This document shows, in pieces, positions 53,043 to 61,915 of a DNA stretch of 64,000 bases (positions are counted from its first letter, which is position 1; the number at the start of each line of letters is the position of its first letter). The position numbers and the translations under genes are program-made. Below the pieces are notes generated by a model that was not told the origin of the DNA, did not search any database, and saw only the letters and a program-made list of their open reading frames with translations. The stretch spans positions 1-64,000 of the forward strand of contig CAINVY010000005.1 of NCBI GenBank assembly GCA_903854335.1, read 5' to 3'. This DNA is from an uncultured Candidatus Peregrinibacteria bacterium. GTDB taxonomy: Bacteria > Patescibacteriota > Gracilibacteria > Peribacterales > Peribacteraceae.

Positions 53043-56000
53043 CTAACTACATCCCGAAGTCGCCCCGCAATCCAGGCACACTTCGCAGCTGCCGTTTCGC
53101 TTCATGCGCATGCTGCCGCACCCCGTGCACTGCGATCCCGTGAATCCCTGAAGCTTCGCCTGAGCGGTCTTCTCGGTGCTGAGATCGATCTGTTCGACGG
53201 CCGCTTCGATCTCCTTCTTCGTCTTGAGATCCACGAGCGTGCCGAGATCCGTCTGCGCGAGCGGCGATCCTTCGTCGACAACGGGCAGGCGCATGGCAAA
53301 GGCGGATTTGCTTTTTGAGCCTTCGGTGTAGGCTTTCTCCACGAGTTCAGAATTGTGAAAGCGCTTGGCTTTGTCCTTCGTGAGAAATTTGAGCGCGAGC
53401 CAGCGACCCATATAATCCATGATGCTCTTCACCATCGGAATCTCCTTGTTGCCCGTCATGCCCATGGGCTCGAAGCGCGTATTCACGAGCTTCTCGCAAA
53501 GCACATCGAGCGGCACGCCGTACTGCAAGTTCATCGAGAGACTGAGTGCGAGCGTGTCCATTACACCGGAGAGCATCGATCCCTCCTTCGCCATTTTGAT
53601 AAAGATCTCGCCCGGAGCGCCGTCCTCGTACATGCCGACGTGGATGTAGCCTTCATGTCCCGCGATCGAGAACTTGTGAGCAATCGCCATGCGTTCGTCG
53701 GGCAGCTTTCTCCTGCGCGGCACTTCCTTGATCACGATTTTCTCCACGATCTTCGTCTCGACGACCTTCTCCGCCGACTCATCTTTCGCGTCGGATTTGT
53801 TGCCGAGGGGCTGGGAGAGTTTGCTGCCGTCCCTGTAAAGCGCATTCGCCTTGAGGGAGAGTTTCCAACCGAGGAAGTAGGCGTTCTTAATATCCTCGAT
53901 CGTCGCTTCATTGGGAAGATTGATCGTCTTCGAGATGGCCCCTGAGATGAACGGCTGCGCCGCCGCCATCATACGGATGTGCCCCTCCGCCGAAATGTAC
54001 CGCTTGCCGATTTTGCCGCACTTGCTCGCGCAATCGAAGACCGGCAAATGCGCCGGTTTCAAATGAGGCGCGCCCTCCACGGTCATATGACCGCAGACCA
54101 CAACGTTCGCCTCTTCGATCTGCTCCCTGGTAAATCCAAGGGCTCGCAGAAGATTAAATGACGGATCGTCCGTTTGCGACGTTTCGAAGCCGAGACGCTT
54201 CATCGTCTCCTCACCCAGCGCCCACTTATTGAAGGCGAAGGAAAGCTCGAACACCTGCGGCAGCGTCTTCTCTACCTTCGCGATATCTTCCGCCGAAAAT
54301 CCTTTCTCCATAAGCGTCGTGCGATTAATGTGCGGTGAACCGGAGAGACTGAGACTCCCCAGCACGTAGCGCATGATTTCCTGGACCTCCGTATCCGCGT
54401 AGCCGAGCATCGTGAGCGCGGGCGCGATGGATTGATTGGCAATCTTCATATAACCGCCGCCGGCAAGCTTCTTGAATTTCACGAGCGCGAAGTCCGGCTC
54501 GACGCCCGTCGTGTCGCAATCCATCAGGAGTCCGATTGTCCCCGTAGGAGCGATCACCGTCACCTGGGCATTGCGGTAGCCGTACCTCTCGCCTTCCTGC
54601 AGCGCCCTGTCCCAGCATTCCTTGGCCGCGCGAAGGAGGGGCGAAGGACACACCTCTTGATCGAGACCCACCGGGATGACATGCAATTCCTCGTACTCGC
54701 CGGGCGCAGCCGCGTAGGCCGCGCGACGGTGGTTGCGGATGACATGCAACATCGCATCACGGTTTTTGGAAAATCCCGCGAACGATCCAAGCCCTTTCGC
54801 CATCTCCGCCGACGTCGCGTACGACTCGCCCGTCAAGATTGCCGTGATGGAAGCGGCGATCGCCCTCCCCACCTCGGAGTCGTAGGGAATGCCCATGCGC
54901 ATGAGCATGGCACCGAGGTTCGCATACCCGAGTCCGAGCGTGCGGAATTCGAAGCTCCTGCGTGCGATCTCGCGGCTCGGGAATTGCGCCATGAGAACGG
55001 AGAGCTCAAGCACCACCGTCCACAGCCGCACCGCATGCTGGAAGTTCTCGATCTCGAACGTGCCGTGTTCCTGGTCGAAGAATTTCAGGAGATTGAGCGA
55101 CGCCAGGTTGCACGCCGTGTCGTCGAGAAACATGTATTCGCTGCAGGGATTGGACGCATTGATCCTCCCGTCCGCCGGACACGTATGCCAATCGTTGATC
55201 GTCGTATCGTACTGGATGCCGGGATCGGCGCAGGCCCAAGCTGCAAAACCGATCTGATCCCACAGCGCCCTCGCCTTAATCGTCTTGCACGGAATCGGTG
55301 CCCGGCCCTCCGCCGCCGCCTTGCGCAGCTCCGTTCTCCAGTAAAGCTTCCAATCGGAATCTTTTTCGACCTCCTCAAAGAAGGAGTGCTGTGCGCGAAT
55401 GGAATTGTTGCTGTTTTGTCCGGAGACCGTCAGGTATGCCTCGCCGTTGTAATCCGTTTCGTATCCTCCCTTCGCAAGAACCGCGACTTTCTTCTCTTCA
55501 TTCACTTTCCAATTAATGAAGTCCTCGATGTCCGGATGATCGAGATCGAGACACACCATCTTCGCCGCCCTACGCGTGGTTCCTCCGGATTTGATGGCTC
55601 CCGCAGCACGATCCCCAATCTTCAGAAAGCTCATGAGGCCGGAGCTCTTCCCGCCGCCCGAGAGTGGCTCGTTCATCCCGCGAAGCGCGGAGAAGTTCGT
55701 TCCCGTACCGGACCCGAACTTGAAGAGGCGTGCCTCGCGCGTCCAGAGATCCATAATCCCGCCCTCGTTCACCATGTCATCCTTCACGGATTGAATGAAG
55801 CACGCGTGCGGTTGCGGGTGCGTGTACGCGTCTTCGCTCTTGCGCACTTCCCCCGTCTTCGGATCGCAGTAGAAGTGACCTTGCGACGGTCCCGTGATGC
55901 CGTAGGCAAAATGCAATCCCGTGTTGAACCACTGCGGACTGTTGGGAGCCGCCATCTGATGCACGAGCATGTACGAAAGTTCATCCTCGAATGCCTGCGC

Positions 56001-56462
56001 ATCTTGCGCGGTTTCAAAGTATCCCTCAGCCGCACCCCAGTGTCTCCAACAGCCGACGAGACGTCGCACCACTTGGCGGACACTGCGCTCCGGACCTTTG
56101 ATCACTTCTCCGTGGTCATCCATAAGCACATTTCCTTTCTCGTCATACTGAGGAACGCCCGCCTTGCGGAAGTACTTGCTCACCATGATATCGGTGGCCA
56201 CCTGACTCCACTCGGCAGGAACTTCCGCCCCCTGCATTTCGAACACCACCGAACCGTCGGTATTCACGATCTTGCTCGTGCGACTCTCGTAGCGAACTTC
56301 TTCCAGAGGATCACTTCCCGGCGTCGTGAAGACGCGCGGAATCGACAGACCTTTCTTCTTGCGATTCCCTCTCATCTCCTCACGTTCAAGCGGCGTGGCG
56401 GGGGGGATCGCCTCTTCTTTCATGGGGGTCGAACGTGATAAAGAGGAGGAAGAAGGATTCAT
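53043..56462 (-). CDS. nrdJ: Adenosylcobalamin-dependent (class II) ribonucleotide reductase
   Basis: 1,139 aa. Class II signatures: VPAEWSQVATDIMVSKYFRKAGVP, HACFIQSV with the active-site Cys, FKFGSGTGTNFSALRG, NPCSEYMFLDDTACNLASLNL (catalytic Asn-Cys-Glu), APTGTIGLLMDCDTTGVEPD and a C-terminal zinc/thiol tail CTGCGSMRMKRNGSCEVCLDCG. Makes dNTP precursors without oxygen dependence; needs cobalamin, for which no synthesis genes appear here. The N-terminal ~35 residues are low complexity and the true start may be at the second Met. Confidence 0.97.
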   Translation of the reverse strand: MNPSSSSLSRSTPMKEEAIPPATPLEREEMRGNRKKKGLSIPRVFTTPGSDPLEEVRYESRTSKIVNTDGSVVFEMQGAEVPAEWSQVATDIMVSKYFRKAGVPQYDEKGNVLMDDHGEVIKGPERSVRQVVRRLVGCWRHWGAAEGYFETAQDAQAFEDELSYMLVHQMAAPNSPQWFNTGLHFAYGITGPSQGHFYCDPKTGEVRKSEDAYTHPQPHACFIQSVKDDMVNEGGIMDLWTREARLFKFGSGTGTNFSALRGMNEPLSGGGKSSGLMSFLKIGDRAAGAIKSGGTTRRAAKMVCLDLDHPDIEDFINWKVNEEKKVAVLAKGGYETDYNGEAYLTVSGQNSNNSIRAQHSFFEEVEKDSDWKLYWRTELRKAAAEGRAPIPCKTIKARALWDQIGFAAWACADPGIQYDTTINDWHTCPADGRINASNPCSEYMFLDDTACNLASLNLLKFFDQEHGTFEIENFQHAVRLWTVVLELSVLMAQFPSREIARRSFEFRTLGLGYANLGAMLMRMGIPYDSEVGRAIAASITAILTGESYATSAEMAKGLGSFAGFSKNRDAMLHVIRNHRRAAYAAAPGEYEELHVIPVGLDQEVCPSPLLRAAKECWDRALQEGERYGYRNAQVTVIAPTGTIGLLMDCDTTGVEPDFALVKFKKLAGGGYMKIANQSIAPALTMLGYADTEVQEIMRYVLGSLSLSGSPHINRTTLMEKGFSAEDIAKVEKTLPQVFELSFAFNKWALGEETMKRLGFETSQTDDPSFNLLRALGFTREQIEEANVVVCGHMTVEGAPHLKPAHLPVFDCASKCGKIGKRYISAEGHIRMMAAAQPFISGAISKTINLPNEATIEDIKNAYFLGWKLSLKANALYRDGSKLSQPLGNKSDAKDESAEKVVETKIVEKIVIKEVPRRRKLPDERMAIAHKFSIAGHEGYIHVGMYEDGAPGEIFIKMAKEGSMLSGVMDTLALSLSMNLQYGVPLDVLCEKLVNTRFEPMGMTGNKEIPMVKSIMDYMGRWLALKFLTKDKAKRFHNSELVEKAYTEGSKSKSAFAMRLPVVDEGSPLAQTDLGTLVDLKTKKEIEAAVEQIDLSTEKTAQAKLQGFTGSQCTGCGSMRMKRNGSCEVCLDCGATSGCS

Positions 56463-56654
56463 GAGAGGGGGATGAAGAACACAACATGTCGCCCCAAAGA
56501 AGCGACAACCACACTAGATATTGTTCTTGCTCACAAAGTCGGTCAAGCATTTTCCCCGAAGCGAAGTGAAGAAAAGGATGTGGCTGCCCGGCAAGTAAAA
56601 CCTAAATTTTCCACAAGACTTCGACACAGATTTCTGGACTTCGCAAAGGGAAAG
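56463..56654. other. Gap downstream of ribD, possible eroded ribD 3' end
   Basis: No gene seen. In the ribD frame ~46 further codons follow the TAA before the next stop, without clear RibD motifs. Confidence 0.3.
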
Positions 56655-57677
56655 TTATGCCCCGATCAGGACAACATTCTCATCCATGCATCCGGCCTCT
56701 TGGAAACTCTTCCACGTCCGATCCCCTCCCTCGACTAGAATGCTTGAGATGCCATGGAAATCTCCGTTGGGCTCCGCGAGACGATGCAAAAGATCGCCAA
56801 GAATAAATGTTCCGTTCTCAAAAGGAACCCGCAATATAGAGACCCCGCGACTTTGCAGCTCATCGCACACGCGATCACGGTCCGATGGCAAAGTATCCGA
56901 AATGATCACCATCGTATCTTTGGGACGATCCGTCAGGACTTTCGAAGACGCAGGAATACGAAGAGAAGGATCAAGAATTATACGTAGTGGTTGATAGTAT
57001 TTCGCTTCCAGTTGTGAATTATTCTGAACAAATCTTGTGTCCAATAAAGGATTATCTTGAACAACTGTCTCCACACCGACAAGAATCACATCGTGACGAG
57101 AACGGAGATAAGTATGAGACCATTGATCCTGTGAAGCGTTCGTAATTTTAAGGGACAATCCATCGCTTGAAGCAGTCCTGCCGTCACTTGTCCTCGCTTG
57201 TTTGATCGTGACCCATGGTCGACCTTTCGATCGGAGCGAAACAAATCCGCGATTGAAATACTCACAACGTGCACGTGCCACCGGGCCGATGACCTTCACT
57301 CCCGCTGATTTCAATACCTCTATCCCTTTCCCTGCATTACGTCTATCCGGATCAGTCATACCGTAGCACACGCGCCTTATTCCGCGTTCGATGATCGCGT
57401 CCGTGCAGGGTGGTGTCTTTCCTTTGTGGCAACACGGTTCAAGATTCACATACAGAATGTCACTTGGCTGTATCTCTTCCTTGTAGAGATGAAGCAGCCG
57501 AGCCTCTGCATGATCAGCGCCAAATTCCCTATGCCAATCTTGAGCAATAATTTTGTTCTCTCTTACGAGTAGAGCACCAACCATAGCTCCATTTCCTACC
57601 TTTCTTCTTCCGTTCGAAGCGAGGTCCATGCACTGGATTATCAATGTCTCGTGGATGGAATCATCGGATAAATACAT
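56655..57677 (-). CDS. ribD: Riboflavin deaminase/reductase RibD, short at the C-terminus
   Basis: 340 aa. Deaminase domain with zinc ligands ADHAEARLL and EPCCHKGKTPPCTDAI, followed by the reductase domain: KGRPWVTIKQARTSDGRTAS, SRHDVILVGVETVVQDNP, RIILDPSLRIP and ISSILVEGGDRTWKSF. The protein stops at ENVVLIGA, ~25-40 residues before the usual end, so the last reductase strand/helix seems to be missing. Gene is AT-rich and lies 7 bp after yerC. Riboflavin synthesis is rare in CPR and no ribA/B/E/H is seen here, so a salvaged or transferred gene is plausible. Confidence 0.88.
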   Translation of the reverse strand: MYLSDDSIHETLIIQCMDLASNGRRKVGNGAMVGALLVRENKIIAQDWHREFGADHAEARLLHLYKEEIQPSDILYVNLEPCCHKGKTPPCTDAIIERGIRRVCYGMTDPDRRNAGKGIEVLKSAGVKVIGPVARARCEYFNRGFVSLRSKGRPWVTIKQARTSDGRTASSDGLSLKITNASQDQWSHTYLRSRHDVILVGVETVVQDNPLLDTRFVQNNSQLEAKYYQPLRIILDPSLRIPASSKVLTDRPKDTMVIISDTLPSDRDRVCDELQSRGVSILRVPFENGTFILGDLLHRLAEPNGDFHGISSILVEGGDRTWKSFQEAGCMDENVVLIGA

Positions 57678-57684
57678 AGAAGAA

Positions 57685-58098
57685 TTAGTGTCTCTGAAGA
57701 TATTTTTTCAAGAGCAGTGACCCCGAGCTTTCCTTTCTATCTTGGTCTGAAGTCAAATCCGTACTACCGGATTTTTTGTGGATTCTGTGGTGTCGGTGCG
57801 TGTGAAGCACTTTTCTATACCCACCGCTACCGTTCTCAATAAACCTCGCCACGCGAGTGACGGTTGTGGTGCTCGCACCGGTGTTCGCGGCCACCTGACG
57901 GTAGCTCATTCCAAGCGCAATTTGCTTCGCAACTTCCAATCGTTCACCCCACGCTTGCAGCTCCGAAAGCGTCCCAATGTCTCGAAGAAAATTCGCGAGA
58001 TCCTCTTCTGTTTTGCAGAGAAGCAAAGCGTCACAGAGAGAGCGAAACCACGGTTCCTTTCTGAAGCAGTCGTCCGTGAATCGTTTCTTCGTGGGCAT
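57685..58098 (-). CDS. YerC/YecD-type TrpR-superfamily regulator
   Basis: 137 aa from ATG 58098 (MPTKKRFTDD); the track start adds 12 residues. TrpR-like helix-turn-helix: FLRDIGTLSELQAWGERLEVAKQIALGMSYRQVAANTGASTTTVTRVARFI. The YerC group keeps the TrpR fold, but ligand and targets are not defined. A basic C-terminal tail (THRHHRIHKKSG...) is extra. Directly upstream of ribD, suggesting it may control flavin or nucleotide metabolism, an inference from position. Confidence 0.88.
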   Translation of the reverse strand: MPTKKRFTDDCFRKEPWFRSLCDALLLCKTEEDLANFLRDIGTLSELQAWGERLEVAKQIALGMSYRQVAANTGASTTTVTRVARFIENGSGGYRKVLHTHRHHRIHKKSGSTDLTSDQDRKESSGSLLLKKYLQRH

Positions 58099-58191
58099 GA
58101 AGAAGGAGAAATAGAGGTGCCACTGTTGTAGCACAGAAGAACAGGCGAAAGATAGCAGGATCTCCCTATAAAACGATGACTACAACTCGGA

Positions 58192-60291
58192 TTACTTGCC
58201 GCCTGTTCTCTCCGCAATGACCTCTTCCGCTTTATGCTTGGGCACCTTGGCGTAGTGGCTCGGCTCCATGGAGTAACTGGCACGCCCCTGCGTCATCGAA
58301 CGCATATCCGTGACGTAACCGAACATTTCGGAGAGAGGGACATCCGCCGCGATAACCTTGGCGGTGCCGCGATCGCTCGTCGAGAGGATGAGGCCGCGTC
58401 GAGAGTTGATATCACCCATGATGTCACCGAAGAACTGCTCCGGCGTGACGACTTCGACCTTCATGACCGGCTCGAGAATGACCGGATCGGCTCTCCTTGC
58501 GGCTGCCTGAAATCCGATCGAAGCGGCCATTTTGAAAGCGAATTCGTTGGAGTCGACGTCATGGTAGGAACCGTCGGTGAGCTCCACTTCCACATCGACC
58601 ACCGGATATCCCGCTTGAATACCGCGACTCATGCCTTCCTGGAATCCTTTGTCACAGGCCGGAATAAATTCCCTCGGAATACGACCGGAGACGATGCTGT
58701 TGGTGAAGACGTACCCCTTGCCCGATTCGAGCGGTCTGATGGTGAAGACGACGTGACCGTACTGGCCGCGTCCTCCCGATTGCTTGATGTACTTCTCCTC
58801 GTGTTCGAGCTCTTTCTGAATCGTCTCACGGTACGCGACTTGGGGCTTGCCGATATTGCACTCCACTTTGAACTCGCGCTTCATACGATCGATAATGATA
58901 TCGAGGTGAAGCTCTCCCATACCGAAGAGAATGGTCTGACTCGTTTCGTCATCCGTTTTGACTCTCAACGTCGGATCTTCTTCGACAAGTTTCTGCAGTG
59001 CGATACCCATCTTCTCCTGATCGGCCTTCGTCTTGGGCTCCACCGCAATCTGGATGACCGGTTCGGCGAAAGTGATGGCTTCGAGACGAATGGGATTCGC
59101 ATCGTCGCAGATCGTGTCGCCGGTGCGGGTTTCCTTGAGACCAATGACCGCGCCGATATCCCCCGCTTCGATCTGCTGGATCTCCTGACGGGAATTCGCA
59201 TGCATGCGCACGAGGCGTCCGATGCGCTCCTTGTTGCCGGAGCGACTGTTCGTGACGTAGCTGCCGGACTTAAGCACGCCGGAATACACGCGAACGAAGG
59301 TGAGTTTCCCGACGAAAGGATCGGTAGCAATCTTGAAGGCGAGAGCCGTCATAGGCTCGTCATTGTTCGGACCGCGCAGCTCCTCCTGCTCCGTCTTCGT
59401 GCTGATGCCTTTGACGGGCGGAAGCTCAATCGGCGACGGCAGGTAACGGACGACGGCATCGAGCACGAGCTGGACTCCCATGTTCTGCAGCGAGGAGCCG
59501 CAGAGGACGGGATAGAGCTTGGTGTGCACAGTTGCGAAACGCAAACCCGCTTTGATCTGATCGTCCGTGAGTGCGTTGTTTTGGAGAAAGGCGTCGAGGA
59601 GATCGTCCGTGGAATTCTCCGCAACTTTCTCCATGAGAATAAGACGATACTCGAGCACCTGGCCCTTCATGTCCTCGGGAATCGGAATTTCTTTCTGGAT
59701 TTCTCCGTTCTTACCTTCGTAGACGTAGGCTTTCTGATCGATAATGTCGATGATGCCCTTGAATTCGCTCTCCGCGCCGATGGGAAGCTGAATCGCCACC
59801 GCGTTCTTCGAGAGTCGATCGTAGATGCTATCGAGGGACATGAAGAAGTTTCCTCCGATCTTGTCCATCTTGTTGACGAAGGCGAGACGCGGAACCTGAT
59901 ACTTGTCCGCCTGACGCCAAACCGTCTCGCTCTGGGGCTCCACGCCCTGCGAACCGTCAAAGACAACGACGCCGCCATCGAGAACGCGCAAGCTGCGCTC
60001 CACCTCCGCGGTGAAGTCCACGTGCCCCGGCGTATCGATGATGTTGATGGTCGTATCGAGATCGGTGCCGTCCTTCTGCTTCGTCTTCCACATGCATTGC
60101 GTCGCAGCGGACGTGATCGTGATGCCGCGCTCGCGCTCCTGTTCCATCCAGTCCATCGTCGCTGCACCTTCGTGCACCTCTCCGATCTTGTGAACGCGAC
60201 CGGTGTAATAGAGGAAGCGTTCGGTCGTGGTTGTCTTGCCCGCATCGATGTGGGCGATGATTCCGATGTTTCGAACGTTATTCAGGTCCAT
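58192..60291 (-). CDS. fusA: Elongation factor G
   Basis: 699 aa. G1 [19 protein letters not shown], switch [19 protein letters not shown]4 NKMDKIGG, and domains II-V to the C-terminal [23 protein letters not shown]. Drives ribosomal translocation. Last gene of the str-type cluster, separated from rpsG by a 135-aa unknown gene. Confidence 0.98.
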   Translation of the reverse strand: MDLNNVRNIGIIAHIDAGKTTTTERFLYYTGRVHKIGEVHEGAATMDWMEQERERGITITSAATQCMWKTKQKDGTDLDTTINIIDTPGHVDFTAEVERSLRVLDGGVVVFDGSQGVEPQSETVWRQADKYQVPRLAFVNKMDKIGGNFFMSLDSIYDRLSKNAVAIQLPIGAESEFKGIIDIIDQKAYVYEGKNGEIQKEIPIPEDMKGQVLEYRLILMEKVAENSTDDLLDAFLQNNALTDDQIKAGLRFATVHTKLYPVLCGSSLQNMGVQLVLDAVVRYLPSPIELPPVKGISTKTEQEELRGPNNDEPMTALAFKIATDPFVGKLTFVRVYSGVLKSGSYVTNSRSGNKERIGRLVRMHANSRQEIQQIEAGDIGAVIGLKETRTGDTICDDANPIRLEAITFAEPVIQIAVEPKTKADQEKMGIALQKLVEEDPTLRVKTDDETSQTILFGMGELHLDIIIDRMKREFKVECNIGKPQVAYRETIQKELEHEEKYIKQSGGRGQYGHVVFTIRPLESGKGYVFTNSIVSGRIPREFIPACDKGFQEGMSRGIQAGYPVVDVEVELTDGSYHDVDSNEFAFKMAASIGFQAAARRADPVILEPVMKVEVVTPEQFFGDIMGDINSRRGLILSTSDRGTAKVIAADVPLSEMFGYVTDMRSMTQGRASYSMEPSHYAKVPKHKAEEVIAERTGGK

Positions 60292-60378
60292 GGTGGAGGG
60301 AAGGAAGGCGTGAAGGTGAACGAGACTCTATCGAAAGAAGGCATCCTTACAAGGGGATGCTACTGCATCCGTTCGTCG

Positions 60379-60786
60379 CTAGCGTAGAGGATTCGCTTTC
60401 GATCCGCAAACGTAATTGCCGTCGTTTTGCCTATCCGATTCATCGTACGAGGCGCCGGCAACCAACGATGGAACGGAAGAAACGGGAATGGAAAGAATGA
60501 CGGAAGACATGACGGGGCGAAGCAAATCATCCAGGCGCACCTGACCTTCCTCCGTGATAAAGAGATCGCCATTACTCCTCGAGACCGTGCCCGTCCCAGT
60601 ACAAAGCGAGAAGAGAAGATCGGCAATGATCTCACCGCGCCGATGCACGATGCGATTCGCAATCAATGGATCAAGACTTTCGCAGGCCTGATCAAATGCA
60701 AGATCCACGGCTTGTCGAAGTTCGCTTCGCTCGAACTGATAAACCGGCAGGTCATCGCAAGAAAACGGAGAAAATTCTATGTGCAT
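60379..60786 (-). CDS. Unknown 135-aa protein within the str cluster
   Basis: MHIEFSPFSCDDLPVYQFER...; soluble, with a possible helical first half (SELRQAVDLAFDQACESLDP) and a beta-rich second half (SVILSIPVSSVPSLVAGAS). No family recognised. Has its own promoter TTGACT-16-TATAAT (60817-60844) and, unusually here, a ~25-nt leader. It interrupts the rpsL-rpsG-fusA order seen in most bacteria. Confidence 0.7.
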   Translation of the reverse strand: MHIEFSPFSCDDLPVYQFERSELRQAVDLAFDQACESLDPLIANRIVHRRGEIIADLLFSLCTGTGTVSRSNGDLFITEEGQVRLDDLLRPVMSSVILSIPVSSVPSLVAGASYDESDRQNDGNYVCGSKANPLR

Positions 60787-60816
60787 GGTGTGTGTGGGTG
60801 AAAAATTAGTGCGAAC

Positions 60817-60844
60817 ATTATACTGATTTCATAGAGAAAGTCAA
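60817..60844 (-). promoter_or_regulatory. Promoter between rpsG and the 135-aa gene
   Basis: TTGACT, 16-nt spacer, TATAAT on the minus strand; probably also drives fusA. Confidence 0.7.
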
Positions 60845-60904
60845 TGCTCTAAGGGCCGCGAATTCTTCGGGCACGAGCGAAAAAGATTGATTCATACAAA
60901 CACA

Positions 60905-60950
60905 AATGCACTCTGCGTCCGCAGTGAAAGTACATCAGACCCACGCAGAG
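60905..60950 (-). terminator. Stem-loop after rpsG
   Basis: CTCTGCGT...ACGCAGAG (8 bp, long loop) just after the rpsG stop, without a solid T-run. It could attenuate transcription before the internal promoter. Confidence 0.4.
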
Positions 60951-60959
60951 ATTGCAGCC

Positions 60960-61412
60960 TTACTTCGCGAGATGAGCGAACGCCTTGTTGGCCTGGGCCA
61001 TCTTCAGGACATCCTGCTTCTTCTTCACGGCGGATCCCTGGTCGGCAGAGGCATCGAGGAGCTCGAGCGCGAGCTTGTGCGCCATGGGCACGCCCTTGCG
61101 ATCGCGAGCCGCACCCAGAATCCAACGGATGGAGAGCGTCTGCTGGCGCTTGGGCGGGACTTCCACCGGCACTTGATAGACCGAACCGGCAACACGCTTG
61201 GGACGAACCTCAACGATCGGAGTCACATTGAGAAGGGCTTTGCTGAAAACCTCCATGGGCGGTTCTTTTGTGCGCGTCTTGATCATCTCGAGCGCATCGG
61301 CGAAGATCCGTCGCGCCGTCGACTTCTTCCCCCGCTTCATGAGACAGCAGATGAATTTTTCGATGAGAGGATCGGAGCCTTGTGGAATGTAGGGTTTGAT
61401 GGGCTTAGCCAT
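60960..61412 (-). CDS. rpsG: 30S ribosomal protein S7
   Basis: 150 aa. FICCLMKRGKKSTARRIFADAL, EVFSKALLNVTPIVEVRPKRVAGSVYQVPVEV, RWILGAARDRKGVPMAHKLALELLDA: a standard S7, the primary 16S 3'-domain binder. 14 bp after rpsL. Confidence 0.98.
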   Translation of the reverse strand: MAKPIKPYIPQGSDPLIEKFICCLMKRGKKSTARRIFADALEMIKTRTKEPPMEVFSKALLNVTPIVEVRPKRVAGSVYQVPVEVPPKRQQTLSIRWILGAARDRKGVPMAHKLALELLDASADQGSAVKKKQDVLKMAQANKAFAHLAK

Positions 61413-61426
61413 GACAGAGGGGGAAT

Positions 61427-61843
61427 TTACTTGGGCCGTTTGGCACCGTAAATGGAACGTCCTTGCTTGCGATCACGCACGCCTTCCGTATCGAGAACTC
61501 CGCGAACGATGTGATAACGCACACCCGGAAGATCTTTCACGCGGCCGCCGCGCACGAGAACCACGGAGTGCTCCTGAAGGTTGTGCCCCTCTCCCATGAT
61601 ATACGCCTTCACTTCGTAACCGTTTGTAAGGCGGACGCGCGCAATCTTGCGGAGAGCGGAGTTCGGTTTCTTCGGCGTCATCGTCGTGACTTTCACGCAG
61701 ACACCGCGCTTGAAGGGAGAACCGTGCGGCAATTTGACATCACGCATCTTGAGGGCGTTCCAGGTGGTGAGGAGAGCGGGCGCTTTGGACTTGTGCCGCT
61801 TCTTCCTGCGGGGCCGACGGACCAATTGATTGACGGTAGGCAT
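61427..61843 (-). CDS. rpsL: 30S ribosomal protein S12
   Basis: 138 aa. [68 protein letters not shown]. Relative to E. coli it has a ~15-residue insert after KAPALL, as many Gram-positive S12 proteins do. Decoding-centre protein. Confidence 0.98.
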   Translation of the reverse strand: MPTVNQLVRRPRRKKRHKSKAPALLTTWNALKMRDVKLPHGSPFKRGVCVKVTTMTPKKPNSALRKIARVRLTNGYEVKAYIMGEGHNLQEHSVVLVRGGRVKDLPGVRYHIVRGVLDTEGVRDRKQGRSIYGAKRPK

Positions 61844-61915
61844 TGAGGACTGAGGGATGAGGATTGAAAGCCGAGGGAGAGTAGAAGGAAGGAAGGAGAA
61901 TGTAAAGGGAATTGG

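Noticed and set aside
54432-56438. 668-aa plus-strand ORF opposite nrdJ
   Set aside because: Low-information antisense frame caused by codon bias; the minus strand encodes a full class II RNR.
58234-60387. 717-aa plus-strand ORF opposite fusA
   Set aside because: Antisense shadow of EF-G; no recognisable motifs.
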